Below, piece by piece: positions 24,478 to 32,025 of a DNA stretch of 64,000 nt. The translations under genes were made by a program, and so were the position numbers. Each line of letters opens with the position of its first letter. Position 1 is the first letter of the stretch. The stretch is from Cellulomonas fimi (GTDB taxonomy: Bacteria > Actinomycetota > Actinomycetes > Actinomycetales > Cellulomonadaceae). The stretch covers positions 1-64,000 of the forward strand of contig NZ_JAPESW010000022.1 of the NCBI RefSeq assembly GCF_028527925.1, read 5' to 3'. A model generated the notes under the pieces. That model worked only from the letters and a program-made list of their open reading frames with translations. It did no database searches and was not told the DNA's origin.

Positions 24478-25260
24478 TCAGTGGTGGTGCGCGTGCCGGC
24501 CCAGGGAGGTCACGGGCGTCGCCCCCGGGCGTGTCCACTGCGGAGTCGGGCGGCTCGCGTCCCAGTCCTGCCGGCCGTCGGCCGTCGTGCGCCAGTACCA
24601 GCAGGGCCCGTTCCCCTCGGGCCAGCCGTCGGGCGTGTCCTGCCAGGCCTCGCGCCGCCCGTACGGGGTCAGGTCGAGCAGCGCGAACGCCGGGTTCGCG
24701 ACCTCGGTGCCGCGGCCCGTCGTCGTGTACGTGAGGAAGACGCGGTCGCCGTCACGCAGGAAGCACGTGATCCGGCCCATGTCCTCGCCGACCGGCCACG
24801 CGACCCCGCGCACCGAGTACCAGGGCTCGGTGTAGCCCATGAACTCCAGGTACGGCGGGACCTCGTCCCACGGCCCCTCGGTGAGGACCGCGAAGGCGAC
24901 GCCGCGCGCCCGCAGGTAGACCGAGTCGCGCAGCGCCCACGCCGAGACCGTGCAGCCCTCGCACTGCCCCTGGAAGGGCGCGCCGTCGTGCCACATGTGC
25001 TGGTACACGAGCAGCTCGTCGCGGCCCTGGAACAGGTCGACGAACGGCACCGGACCGTCCGCGCCCACCACCTCGACCGTCCCGTCGATCTCGACCATCG
25101 GCAGCCGTCGGCGCTCCGCGGCGAGCGCGTCGGCCGCGTGCGTGTGCGCCTTCTCGCGGAGCAGCAGCGCGTCCCGCGCCGACTGCCAGGTCGCGAGGTC
25201 GACGACGGGCGGGCGGCCCGCGCCGGTCGTCGTGGTGGTGTCCTGCGAGGTGCTCGTCAT
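24478..25260 (-). CDS. DUF899 family thioredoxin-like protein
   Basis: A 260-residue soluble protein of the DUF899 group, distantly related to thioredoxins. Seen are VVDLATWQSARDALLLREKA, the strand FVDLFQGRDELLVYQHMW, the C-x-x-C-type QCEGCTVSAW and FLTYTTTGRGTEVANPAF. The function is not established. The ATG at 25260 has GGGAG upstream; a longer frame to 25371 lacks homology. The C-terminus ends in four histidines (HAHHH), which could bind metal. Confidence 0.82.
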   Translation of the reverse strand: MTSTSQDTTTTTGAGRPPVVDLATWQSARDALLLREKAHTHAADALAAERRRLPMVEIDGTVEVVGADGPVPFVDLFQGRDELLVYQHMWHDGAPFQGQCEGCTVSAWALRDSVYLRARGVAFAVLTEGPWDEVPPYLEFMGYTEPWYSVRGVAWPVGEDMGRITCFLRDGDRVFLTYTTTGRGTEVANPAFALLDLTPYGRREAWQDTPDGWPEGNGPCWYWRTTADGRQDWDASRPTPQWTRPGATPVTSLGRHAHHH

Positions 25261-25393
25261 GGCGTCTCCCGTCGTGCGCTGCCGCCGGGCGCTGCCGTCC
25301 GGCGAGGTCGTCAGGAGGGAGGACCGGCGGCGGCGCGCGAACTCATCGGCCCCGGCGAGCGGGGGCGGCACCGCTCGGCGGCGGGCGCACGGC

Positions 25394-25828
25394 TCAGTCG
25401 AGGCAGAACTCGTTGCCCTCGACGTCCTGCATCACGAGGCACGACTCGTCGAACCCGTCGGCGAGCATGAGCCGGACCTTCCGGCCGCCGAGCGCCGTGA
25501 GCCGGTCGCACTCGGCCTCGAGCGTCGCGACCCGCTCGTCGCCGACCAGGCCCGTGCCGACCCGCACGTCGAGGTGCACGCGGTTCTTCACGACCTTGCC
25601 CTCGGGCACCTTCTGGAAGAACAGCCGCGGACCGGCCCCCGTCGGGTCGACGATCGCGAACGCGGCGTCGCGGCGCTCGGGCGGCAGCGCCTCCACGAAC
25701 GCGTCCCACGAGTCGAAGCCCGCGGGCGGCGGCGGGACCACGTACCCGAGCACCTCGCACCAGAACCGCGCGACCGTCTCCGGCTCCGCGCAGTCGAACG
25801 TGACCTGAACCTGCCTGACCTGAGCCAT
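25394..25828 (-). CDS. VOC (glyoxalase/bleomycin-resistance) family protein
   Basis: A 144-residue vicinal-oxygen-chelate protein: VQVTFDCAEPETVARFWCEV, RLFFQKVPEGKVVKNRVHLD and MQDVEGNEFCLD. This is the actinobacterial glyoxalase-like subgroup, usually of unknown substrate. TAGCCT (complement of 25835-25840) is exactly 6 nt before the ATG, so the mRNA is probably leaderless. Confidence 0.85.
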   Translation of the reverse strand: MAQVRQVQVTFDCAEPETVARFWCEVLGYVVPPPPAGFDSWDAFVEALPPERRDAAFAIVDPTGAGPRLFFQKVPEGKVVKNRVHLDVRVGTGLVGDERVATLEAECDRLTALGGRKVRLMLADGFDESCLVMQDVEGNEFCLD

Positions 25829-25877
25829 CGCCCCAGGCTAGGGGCGGGGCGTCGTCAGGGCGCGGGCTGCCCCGCCG

Positions 25878-26402
25878 TCACAGCGCGCGCTCCAGCACGT
25901 AGTCGTCCTCGACGCGCGACCCGACGGTGAAGTGCTTCGTCCCGACGACGGCGAACCCCGACCGCTCGTAGAACGCCCGCGCCCGCCCGTTCTGCTGGTT
26001 GACGCCGAGCCACATGCCCGCGGCACCGCGCCGACGGCCCTCGTCGAGCGACGCGGCCATGAGCGCGTGCGCGACACCGGCGCCGTGGTGGTCGGGGTGC
26101 ACGTAGCACTTGGACAGCTCGATCGTCGGGCGGATGGTGAGCGCCGCGCGCACGTCGTCGTCCGCCGGCCCGCCCTCGACGAGCATCGTGTACCCAGTCA
26201 GCGTCCCGTCCTCGTCGGCGACGAGCACTGCGCGCGCCGGGTCCGCGACGTAGTCGGCGAACCGCGCGGGCGACAGGACCGCCGCGATGAACTCCTGCTG
26301 GTCCGCCGCGGTCGACCCGGGCGGGCAGGCGAGCGGGAAGGTGACGGCCGCGAGCGCGGCGAGCGCGTCGACGTCGTCGGTCGTGGCGGGACGCACGGGC
26401 AT
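25878..26402 (-). CDS. GNAT family N-acetyltransferase
   Basis: A 174-residue GNAT fold protein. The CoA-binding motif is IELSKCYVHPDHHGAGVAHA, followed by MWLGVNQQNGRARAFYERSG. The substrate cannot be told. Two ATG codons are 12 nt apart. I take the inner one (26402), because TATGCT (complement of 26410-26415) lies 7 nt upstream of it and overlaps the outer ATG, again a leaderless arrangement. Confidence 0.85.
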   Translation of the reverse strand: MPVRPATTDDVDALAALAAVTFPLACPPGSTAADQQEFIAAVLSPARFADYVADPARAVLVADEDGTLTGYTMLVEGGPADDDVRAALTIRPTIELSKCYVHPDHHGAGVAHALMAASLDEGRRRGAAGMWLGVNQQNGRARAFYERSGFAVVGTKHFTVGSRVEDDYVLERAL

Positions 26403-26494
26403 GCGCGCCAGCATAAGGACGCCGAGCGTCGTGCCCGCGCCCCGGTCCGGCGACCGGTCCGGCTCGGCGAACGGTCGCGGGGTCCGACGAGCGG

Positions 26495-27367
26495 TCAGGA
26501 GCCGCCGCGCAGCGAGCGGCGGACGGCTCGGACGACCAGGCCCACCGCCCACGCGAGCCCCGCGAGGCTCGCGGCGTTGATGCTGCGGCGCGCGGTCCGG
26601 CCGCGGCTGCTGCGGAACTCCCGGACGGGCCACCCGACCGACGCGGCGTGCCGGCGCAGGCGCCGGTCGGGGTTGATCGCGCACGGGTGCCCCACCTCGG
26701 ACAGGATCGCGACGTCGTTCGTCGAGTCCCCGTAGGCGTACGACTCCGCGAGGTCGATGTGGTCGCGCTCGGCGAGGGCCCGCACCGCGTCGGCCTTCGC
26801 CTGCCCGTGCAGCAGGTCCCCGACGAGCCGCCCGGTGTAGAAGCCGTCGTCGTGCTCGGCGACCGTGCCGAGCGCCCCCGTGACGCCCAGGCGGCGCGCG
26901 ATGACCTCGCCGATCTCGACCGGCGTCGCGGTGACCAGCCAGACCTCATGACCGGCGGCGATGTGGTCGTCGAGCAGCCGCTGCGTGCCGGGGTAGATGC
27001 GCAGGCAGAGGACCTCGTCGTAGACGTCCTCGGCGATCGCCGTCACCTCGGCGACCGAGTGCCCGCGCATGATCTCGAGCGCGCGCGAGCGGACCTCGTC
27101 GATCTGCTGCTTGTTCTCGCCGAACGCGAGGTACCGCGCCTGGTGCACGCCGAACCGCAGGATGTCGCGCTTGCGGAAGAACCCGCGCCGGTACAGACCG
27201 ACCGCCAGGTGGAACGACGACGCGCCCCGGATGATCGTGTTGTCGACGTCGAAGAAGGCGCCTGTGCGGATCTCGTCCGACCCCGGCTCGGCAGCGACGA
27301 CCGGGACGTCCGCGGGAGCCTTGGCGACGCCCACCTCGGCGATCACGCGCGCGGTGGGGTGGGGCAT
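26495..27367 (-). CDS. HAD-IB family hydrolase (SerB-like phosphatase)
   Basis: A 290-residue HAD phosphatase. Motif I is AFFDVDNTIIRGAS with nucleophile Asp; motif II is WLVTATPVEIGEVIARRLG; motif III is AYGDSTNDVAILSEVGHPCA. The helical cap between motifs I and II (YRRGFFRKRDILRFGVHQAR) is that of HAD-IB members close to CicA/SerB. The C-terminal 30 residues are basic and partly hydrophobic (LAGLAWAVGLVVRAVRRS), perhaps membrane-associated. Its ATG shares bases with the start of the opposite gene. Confidence 0.87.
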   Translation of the reverse strand: MPHPTARVIAEVGVAKAPADVPVVAAEPGSDEIRTGAFFDVDNTIIRGASSFHLAVGLYRRGFFRKRDILRFGVHQARYLAFGENKQQIDEVRSRALEIMRGHSVAEVTAIAEDVYDEVLCLRIYPGTQRLLDDHIAAGHEVWLVTATPVEIGEVIARRLGVTGALGTVAEHDDGFYTGRLVGDLLHGQAKADAVRALAERDHIDLAESYAYGDSTNDVAILSEVGHPCAINPDRRLRRHAASVGWPVREFRSSRGRTARRSINAASLAGLAWAVGLVVRAVRRSLRGGS

Positions 27368-27635
27368 GAGTGGTGTGGGTCTCAGTACAGTGGCGGGGTG
27401 CCATCTGTGCGAGGACGCGCGCGCGGTGGTCGCCGACGTGTGCGCGCGGACGGGTGACGCGTGGGTCGAGGTGGACGTCGACGCCCCGGACGGTGCCGCC
27501 GACGGGCGCGACCTGGTCGCGGAGTTCGGCGAGCTCGTGCCCGTCGTGCAGGTCGACGGCGTGACGCAGGGCTACTGGCGGATCGACGCGCGACACCTCG
27601 AGCGGGCCCTTTCCCGTCCCCGGTCGACGCCCTAA
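27366..27635 (+). CDS. Glutaredoxin/DUF836-like thioredoxin-fold protein
   Basis: An 89-residue small redox protein with the CxxC site in AGCHLCEDARAVVADVC and the cis-Pro region ELVPVVQVDGVTQGYWRID. Such proteins sit next to the HAD-IB and rex genes in many actinobacteria. The ATG chosen (27366) overlaps the ATG of the divergent HAD gene in a shared CATG. A GTG at 27375 or 27390 would also keep the CxxC. It precedes rex, which fits a role in thiol redox balance. Confidence 0.8.
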   Translation: MSGVGLSTVAGCHLCEDARAVVADVCARTGDAWVEVDVDAPDGAADGRDLVAEFGELVPVVQVDGVTQGYWRIDARHLERALSRPRSTP

Positions 27636-27686
27636 CCTGTGCTGACGGCCGGACCGACGGCCGGTCGGGGGCTTGCGGGAGTCGAC

Positions 27687-28397
27687 GTGGACACGCATGG
27701 CACGGCACCCCGGACGCGCGGCGCGGCGAGCGAGCCCGCGGGGTCCGGCGGGGGACGGGCGCGGACGGTGCCGCCCGCGACGGTGGCACGGCTGCCCGGT
27801 TACCTGCGCGCGCTGCACGCGCTCGCGGCCGAGGGGGCGGTGCTGACGTCGTCGGACGAGCTCGCGTCGCGCGCGGGCGTGGGCTCGGCGCAGCTGCGCA
27901 AGGACCTGTCGTTCCTGGGGTCGTACGGCCGCCGCGGGGTCGGCTACGACGTCGCGCACCTCTCGGAGCAGGTCGAGGTGGTGCTGGGCCTGACGACGCA
28001 GCGCCGCGTGGTGATCGTCGGCGTCGGCAACCTGGGGCACGCGCTCGCCAACTACTCGGGGTTCGCGGAGCGCGGCTTCGCGGTCGTGGGTCTCGTGGAC
28101 GCCGACCCGGCCGTGGTGGGGACGACGGTCGCGGGGCTGGTGGTGCAGCCGTTCGACGAGCTGCACGCGCTGGTCCGCGCGAACGGCGTGTCGATCGGGG
28201 TGATCGCGACGCCGGCGGCGGGCGCGCAGGCGGTGTGCGACGCGCTGGTCGAGGCGGGTGTCGTCGGCATCCTGACGTTCGCGCCGCGGGCGTTGCAGGT
28301 GCCGGCCCACGTCGACGTGCGCGCGGTGGACGTGGCCTCGGAGCTGCAGATCCTCGCGTTCCACGACCAGCGCCGCACGGGGACCTGGGAGGCGTGA
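27687..28397 (+). CDS. rex: Redox-sensing transcriptional repressor Rex
   Basis: A 236-residue Rex protein. The N-terminal winged helix holds ARLPGYLRALHALAAEG, SSDELASRAGVGSAQLRKDL and SFLGSYGRRGVGYDV. The Rossmann domain is RVVIVGVGNLGHALANYSGF (GVGNLG at 112-117) and the C-terminal swapped helix is VASELQILAFHDQR. Rex binds operators when NADH/NAD is low and releases them when NADH rises. The GTG at 27687 has GGGAG 5 nt upstream; TAACCT at 27633-27638 is the likely -10 box. A Rex-box-like site lies at 50283 before menJ-nuo. Confidence 0.93.
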   Translation: MDTHGTAPRTRGAASEPAGSGGGRARTVPPATVARLPGYLRALHALAAEGAVLTSSDELASRAGVGSAQLRKDLSFLGSYGRRGVGYDVAHLSEQVEVVLGLTTQRRVVIVGVGNLGHALANYSGFAERGFAVVGLVDADPAVVGTTVAGLVVQPFDELHALVRANGVSIGVIATPAAGAQAVCDALVEAGVVGILTFAPRALQVPAHVDVRAVDVASELQILAFHDQRRTGTWEA

Positions 28398-28418
28398 CCC
28401 GCTCGGCTGCGCGGACGA

Positions 28419-28456
28419 CGGAGCCCCGCCCACCTGGGTGGGGTGGCGGGGCTCCG
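28419..28456. terminator. Bidirectional terminator between rex and the YceI gene
   Basis: CGGAGCCCCGCC (28419-28430) pairs perfectly with GGCGGGGCTCCG (28445-28456). The two flanking genes converge on it. Confidence 0.8.
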
Positions 28457-28486
28457 TGCGGGGGTCCCGGTGTGCGGGACGGGGGC

Positions 28487-29047
28487 TCAGCCCTGGCGGA
28501 TGGCCGAGACGTCGAGCGCGATGACGACCTTGTCGGCGACCAGGACGCCGCCGGCCTCGAGGGCCGCGTTCCAGGTCAGGCCGAAGTCCTTGCGCGAGAT
28601 CGTGACGGTGGCCTCGAACCCGGCGCGCGTGTTGCCGAACGGGTCGACCGCGGTGCCGTTGAACTCGGTCGCGAGCTCGACGGACTGCGTCACGCCGTGG
28701 ATGGTGAGGTCGCCGACGATGACGTAGTCGCTGCCCTCGCCGCGGATCTCGGTCGAGACGAAGGTCCACTGGCCGAACTTCTCGACGTCGAAGAAGTCGC
28801 CCGACTTGAGGTGGCCGTCGCGGTTGGCGTCGCCGGTCGAGACGGTCGACGGGTCGAGCGTGACGGAGACGGAGGTGTCGGCCAGCGTCTCGCCGACGGT
28901 GATGGTGCCCTCGGAGACGGCGACCGAGCCGCGCACCTTGGAGATGCCCGCGTGGCGGACCGTGAAGGAGGCCTCGGTGTGGGAGGCGTCGACGGCCCAG
29001 ACGCCGGTGGTGAGGCCGGTGGGCAGGGCGGTGGCGGTGGCGGTCAT
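28487..29047 (-). CDS. YceI family protein
   Basis: A 186-residue lipocalin-like YceI protein without signal peptide. Blocks are GVWAVDASHTEASFTVRHAG, SVTLDPSTVSTGDANRDGHL, SGDFFDVEKFGQWTFVST and VVGDLTIHGVTQSVEL. The family binds polyprenoid chains such as isoprenoid quinones in a barrel. A cytoplasmic form next to a MarR gene is common in actinobacteria. Divergent from MarR with two palindromes between them, so it is probably the main target of that repressor. Confidence 0.9.
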   Translation of the reverse strand: MTATATALPTGLTTGVWAVDASHTEASFTVRHAGISKVRGSVAVSEGTITVGETLADTSVSVTLDPSTVSTGDANRDGHLKSGDFFDVEKFGQWTFVSTEIRGEGSDYVIVGDLTIHGVTQSVELATEFNGTAVDPFGNTRAGFEATVTISRKDFGLTWNAALEAGGVLVADKVVIALDVSAIRQG

Positions 29048-29063
29048 GTGGAGCTCCTCAGTC

Positions 29064-29104
29064 GTTGAACGGTCAACTACCCCTGTTAGTTGACGATTGA
29101 ACTA
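29064..29104. promoter_or_regulatory. Two palindromic operators between yceI and marR
   Basis: GTTGAACGGTCAAC (29064-29077; GTTGA/TCAAC arms) and TAGTTGACGATTGAACTA (29087-29104; TAGTT/AACTA arms) are centred 25 bp apart, in AT-rich DNA unlike the flanks. They are well placed for a MarR dimer pair to repress both divergent genes. Confidence 0.65.
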
Positions 29105-29148
29105 CACTTGTCACCAGAGCGCAACACCTGTCCGAGAGGGAGCACGTG

Positions 29149-29667
29149 ATGAGCACCACGGAGCCCGCGCCGCGCGGCGGCTGGCTCACGGCCGAGCAGC
29201 AGGTCCACTGGCGGTCGTTCCGGTCCGGCGTCGCCCGCCTGACCGCCGTCCTCGAGCACGAGCTCGAGGCGCGCACCGGCCTGTCCACGCACGAGTACGA
29301 GGTCCTCGTCCGGCTGTCCGAGCAGCCCGGCCGCACCATGCGCATGTCCGAGCTGGCCGACGGCATCGTGCACTCGCGCAGCCGCCTCACGCACACCGTC
29401 CGTCGCATGGAGGACGCCGGCCTCGTGCAGCGCGCCCCCTGTGCCGAGGACGCGCGCGGCGTCAACGCGACCATGACGGAGGCGGGCTGGAAGCGGCTCG
29501 TCGACGCGGCGCCCGAGCACGTGCAGTCCGTGCGCGACCACCTGGTCGACGTCCTCACGCCCGAGCAGTTCGCCGCGCTCGGCGCGGCCATGCAGGTGGT
29601 CGCCGACCGGATCGTCGGCGGCGGGTGCGACGACGACGACGCGGGTGTCCCGTGTCACGTCGCCTGA
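29149..29667 (+). CDS. MarR family transcriptional regulator
   Basis: A 172-residue MarR protein. The winged HTH is RTMRMSELADGIVHSRSRLT followed by HTVRRMEDAGLVQRAPCAED, and the dimerisation helices flank it (LEARTGLSTHEYEVLVRLSE). The wing cysteine (APCAED) and a C-terminal CDDDDAGVPC could make it thiol-responsive; this is speculation. The ATG at 29149 follows GAGAGGGAG; a GTG directly before it is a less likely start. Divergent from yceI. Confidence 0.9.
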   Translation: MSTTEPAPRGGWLTAEQQVHWRSFRSGVARLTAVLEHELEARTGLSTHEYEVLVRLSEQPGRTMRMSELADGIVHSRSRLTHTVRRMEDAGLVQRAPCAEDARGVNATMTEAGWKRLVDAAPEHVQSVRDHLVDVLTPEQFAALGAAMQVVADRIVGGGCDDDDAGVPCHVA

Positions 29668-29716
29668 CGGCCGGATCCGTCCGGGGCACCCAGCCGGGTT
29701 TGCGACACTGACCCCT

Positions 29717-30391
29717 ATGGTCGCCACCACCGTCCACCTGCTGCGCCACGGCGAGGTGCACAACCCCGACGGCGTGCTGTACGGGCGCCTGCCGGGCTAC
29801 CACCTGTCCGAGCGGGGCCACGCGATGGCGCGCGCGGTCGCCGACGCGCTCGCGGGCGAGCCCGGGACGGCGGGCGCCCCCGGTCGCCCCCGGCACGACG
29901 TCGTCGCCGTCATCGCCTCGCCGCTGCAGCGCGCGCAGGAGACCGCCGCCCCCATCGCCGCCGCGTTCGGGCTCGACGTCGGCGTCGACGAGCGGCTCAT
30001 CGAGGCCGCCAACCACTTCCAGGGCAAGACGTTCGGCGTCGGCGACGGGTCGCTGCGGCACCCCGAGCACTGGCCCTACCTGCGCAACCCGTTCAAGCCG
30101 TCGTGGGGCGAGCCGTACCAGGAGCAGGTCGACCGCATGCTCGCCGCGGTCGCCGACGCGCGCCGCCAGGCCCGCGGTCACGAGGCCGTGCTCGTCAGCC
30201 ACCAGCTGCCCGTCTGGGTCACGCGCCTCGCGCTCGAGAACCGCCGCCTGTGGCACGACCCGCGCCGCCGCCAGTGCAGCCTCGCGTCGCTGACGTCCCT
30301 GCGCTACGAGGACGACCGCCTCGTCGGCGTGGGCTACTCCGAGCCCGCCGCCGCGCTGCTGCCCGGCGCGTCCCACGTGGCGGGGGCATGA
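29717..30391 (+). CDS. Histidine phosphatase (phosphoglycerate mutase-like) family protein
   Basis: A 224-residue histidine phosphatase. The phosphohistidine motif is VHLLRHGEVHNPDG, then ASPLQRAQETAAPIA, the acidic loop and the second His in AVLVSHQLPVWV. The same gene heads the ccs cluster in mycobacteria (Rv0525 neighbourhood). GACACT at 29704-29709 lies 7 nt before the ATG. The stop overlaps the next start (ATGA), so it leads the cytochrome c assembly operon. Confidence 0.88.
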   Translation: MVATTVHLLRHGEVHNPDGVLYGRLPGYHLSERGHAMARAVADALAGEPGTAGAPGRPRHDVVAVIASPLQRAQETAAPIAAAFGLDVGVDERLIEAANHFQGKTFGVGDGSLRHPEHWPYLRNPFKPSWGEPYQEQVDRMLAAVADARRQARGHEAVLVSHQLPVWVTRLALENRRLWHDPRRRQCSLASLTSLRYEDDRLVGVGYSEPAAALLPGASHVAGA

Positions 30392-31074
30392 CCGTGCGCC
30401 GCGCCCTCCTCCCGACGGGCCTGTCGACCGCGAGCCGCCCGGCGCCGGACCGTCCGTCCGTGGCGCGTCGGTCTCGCGCGCTCGCCCGCACCGCCGCCGC
30501 GCTCGCGGTCGTCGCCGCGCTCGCCGCCGGCTGCACGTCCGCGTCCGACGGCGACGCGCCCGCCGACGTCGTCGACCAGGGCTACCAGTCCGGCGACGGC
30601 AGCGCGACGACGTGGACCGCGGCGGACCGCAAGGGACCGGTCGAGATCGCCGGCACGGCGTACGACGGCAGCGCGCAGGACGTCGCGGACTGGCGCGGCG
30701 ACGTCGTCGTCCTCAACACCTGGTACGCGAACTGCCCGCCGTGCCGCGCGGAGGCGCCCGACCTGGTCGCGCTCGCGAACGACTACGCCGACGACGGCGT
30801 GCGCGTGCTCGGGATCAACGGGACCGACGCCGCCGGGGCCGCCGACGCCTTCCAGCGCCAGTTCGACGTGCCCTACCCGAGCATCGAGGACACCGACGGC
30901 ACCGCGATCGCCGCGCTCCAGGGCGTCGTCCCCGTGAACGCCGTCCCGACGACGATCCTGCTCGACCGCGACGGCAAGGTCGCCGCGCGCATCCTCGGCC
31001 TGGCCGAGGCGTCGACGCTCCGCACGCTCGTCGACGACCTCCTCGCCGAGCAGCCGGGCGGCGCCGCGTCGTGA
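30388..31074 (+). CDS. TlpA/ResA-like thiol-disulfide lipoprotein
   Basis: A 228-residue exported thioredoxin-fold protein. A basic N-terminus and hydrophobic stretch end in the lipobox LAAGC (Cys49). The redox site is NTWYANCPPCRAEAP (Cys116 and Cys119), and the cis-Pro is in NAVPTTILLDRDG. It keeps haem-binding cysteines of apocytochrome c reduced, taking electrons from CcdA encoded next. The start and stop overlap both neighbours by ATGA/GTGA. Confidence 0.9.
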   Translation: MTVRRALLPTGLSTASRPAPDRPSVARRSRALARTAAALAVVAALAAGCTSASDGDAPADVVDQGYQSGDGSATTWTAADRKGPVEIAGTAYDGSAQDVADWRGDVVVLNTWYANCPPCRAEAPDLVALANDYADDGVRVLGINGTDAAGAADAFQRQFDVPYPSIEDTDGTAIAALQGVVPVNAVPTTILLDRDGKVAARILGLAEASTLRTLVDDLLAEQPGGAAS

Positions 31075-32024
31075 CCGCCGCCGTCGTCGTCCCCGCCCTC
31101 GCCGCCGGCGTGCCCGTCGCGGCCGACGTCGGCGACGTCTTCGGCCAGGCGGTCGTGTCCGGCTCGCTGCTGCTCGCGGTGCCGGTCGCGCTCGTCGCGG
31201 GACTCGTGTCGTTCGCGTCGCCGTGCGTCCTGCCGCTCGTCCCGGGCTACCTGGGCCTCCTCGGCGGGATGTCCGGGGCCGGGCCGTCGCGCTCGGGCCG
31301 CGCGGGCGCGACGACGCCCTCCGTCGGGACGACCCCGGGCACCGGGGGCACCGCCGTCGCGGCCGACGACGCGGCGACCGGCGACGAGGGCGCGGCCGCG
31401 CGCGCCACGACCGCCACCGCGGAGCGGCTCGCGCCCGCCCGCTCGCGGGTGCTGCTGGGCGTCGGCCTGTTCGTCGCCGGGTTCACGGCGGTCTTCGTCG
31501 CCTACGGCGCGCTCGCCGGCTCGCTCGGGGGCCTGCTGCTGCGCTGGCAGGACCCGGTCACGCGCGTGCTCGGGCTCGTCGTCATCGTCATGGGCCTGGG
31601 GTTCCTGGGCCTGATCCCGTTCCTGCAGAACGAGCGCCGCCTGCACCTCGCCCCCCGCGCGGGCCTGTGGGGAGCACCGCTGCTGGGCGTGACGTTCGGC
31701 CTCGGGTGGACGCCGTGCATCGGCCCGACGCTCGCCGCGATCCTCACGCTGTCCCTCGACGGCGGCTCGGCCGGGCGCGGCGCGCTCCTCGCGGTCGCGT
31801 TCTGCGTCGGCCTCGGCCTGCCGTTCCTGCTCGTCGCGCTCGGGCTCGAGAGCAGCACGCGCATGGTCGGCTTCCTGCGCCGCCACCGCCTCGCGATCAT
31901 GCGCGTCGGCGGCGCGATGCTCGTGGTCCTCGGTCTCGCGCTCGTGACGGGCGTGTGGGGAACGTGGGCGTCCTGGCTGCAGGGTGTCCTGACGGGCTAC
32001 GACCCCTTCGTGCCGGTGGTGTGA
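31071..32024 (+). CDS. ccdA: Cytochrome c biogenesis protein CcdA
   Basis: A 317-residue membrane protein with six spans. Redox cysteines are Cys52 (VSFASPCVLPLVPGYLG) and Cys216 (LGWTPCIGPTLAAIL), each in the paired P-C motif of DsbD/CcdA. It carries electrons from cytoplasmic thioredoxin to the TlpA-like lipoprotein. Residues about 69-122 form an Ala/Thr/Gly-rich hydrophilic insert between the first and second spans, longer than usual. The GTG start overlaps the previous stop (GTGA). Confidence 0.92.
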   Translation: MTAAVVVPALAAGVPVAADVGDVFGQAVVSGSLLLAVPVALVAGLVSFASPCVLPLVPGYLGLLGGMSGAGPSRSGRAGATTPSVGTTPGTGGTAVAADDAATGDEGAAARATTATAERLAPARSRVLLGVGLFVAGFTAVFVAYGALAGSLGGLLLRWQDPVTRVLGLVVIVMGLGFLGLIPFLQNERRLHLAPRAGLWGAPLLGVTFGLGWTPCIGPTLAAILTLSLDGGSAGRGALLAVAFCVGLGLPFLLVALGLESSTRMVGFLRRHRLAIMRVGGAMLVVLGLALVTGVWGTWASWLQGVLTGYDPFVPVV

Positions 32025-32025
32025 C

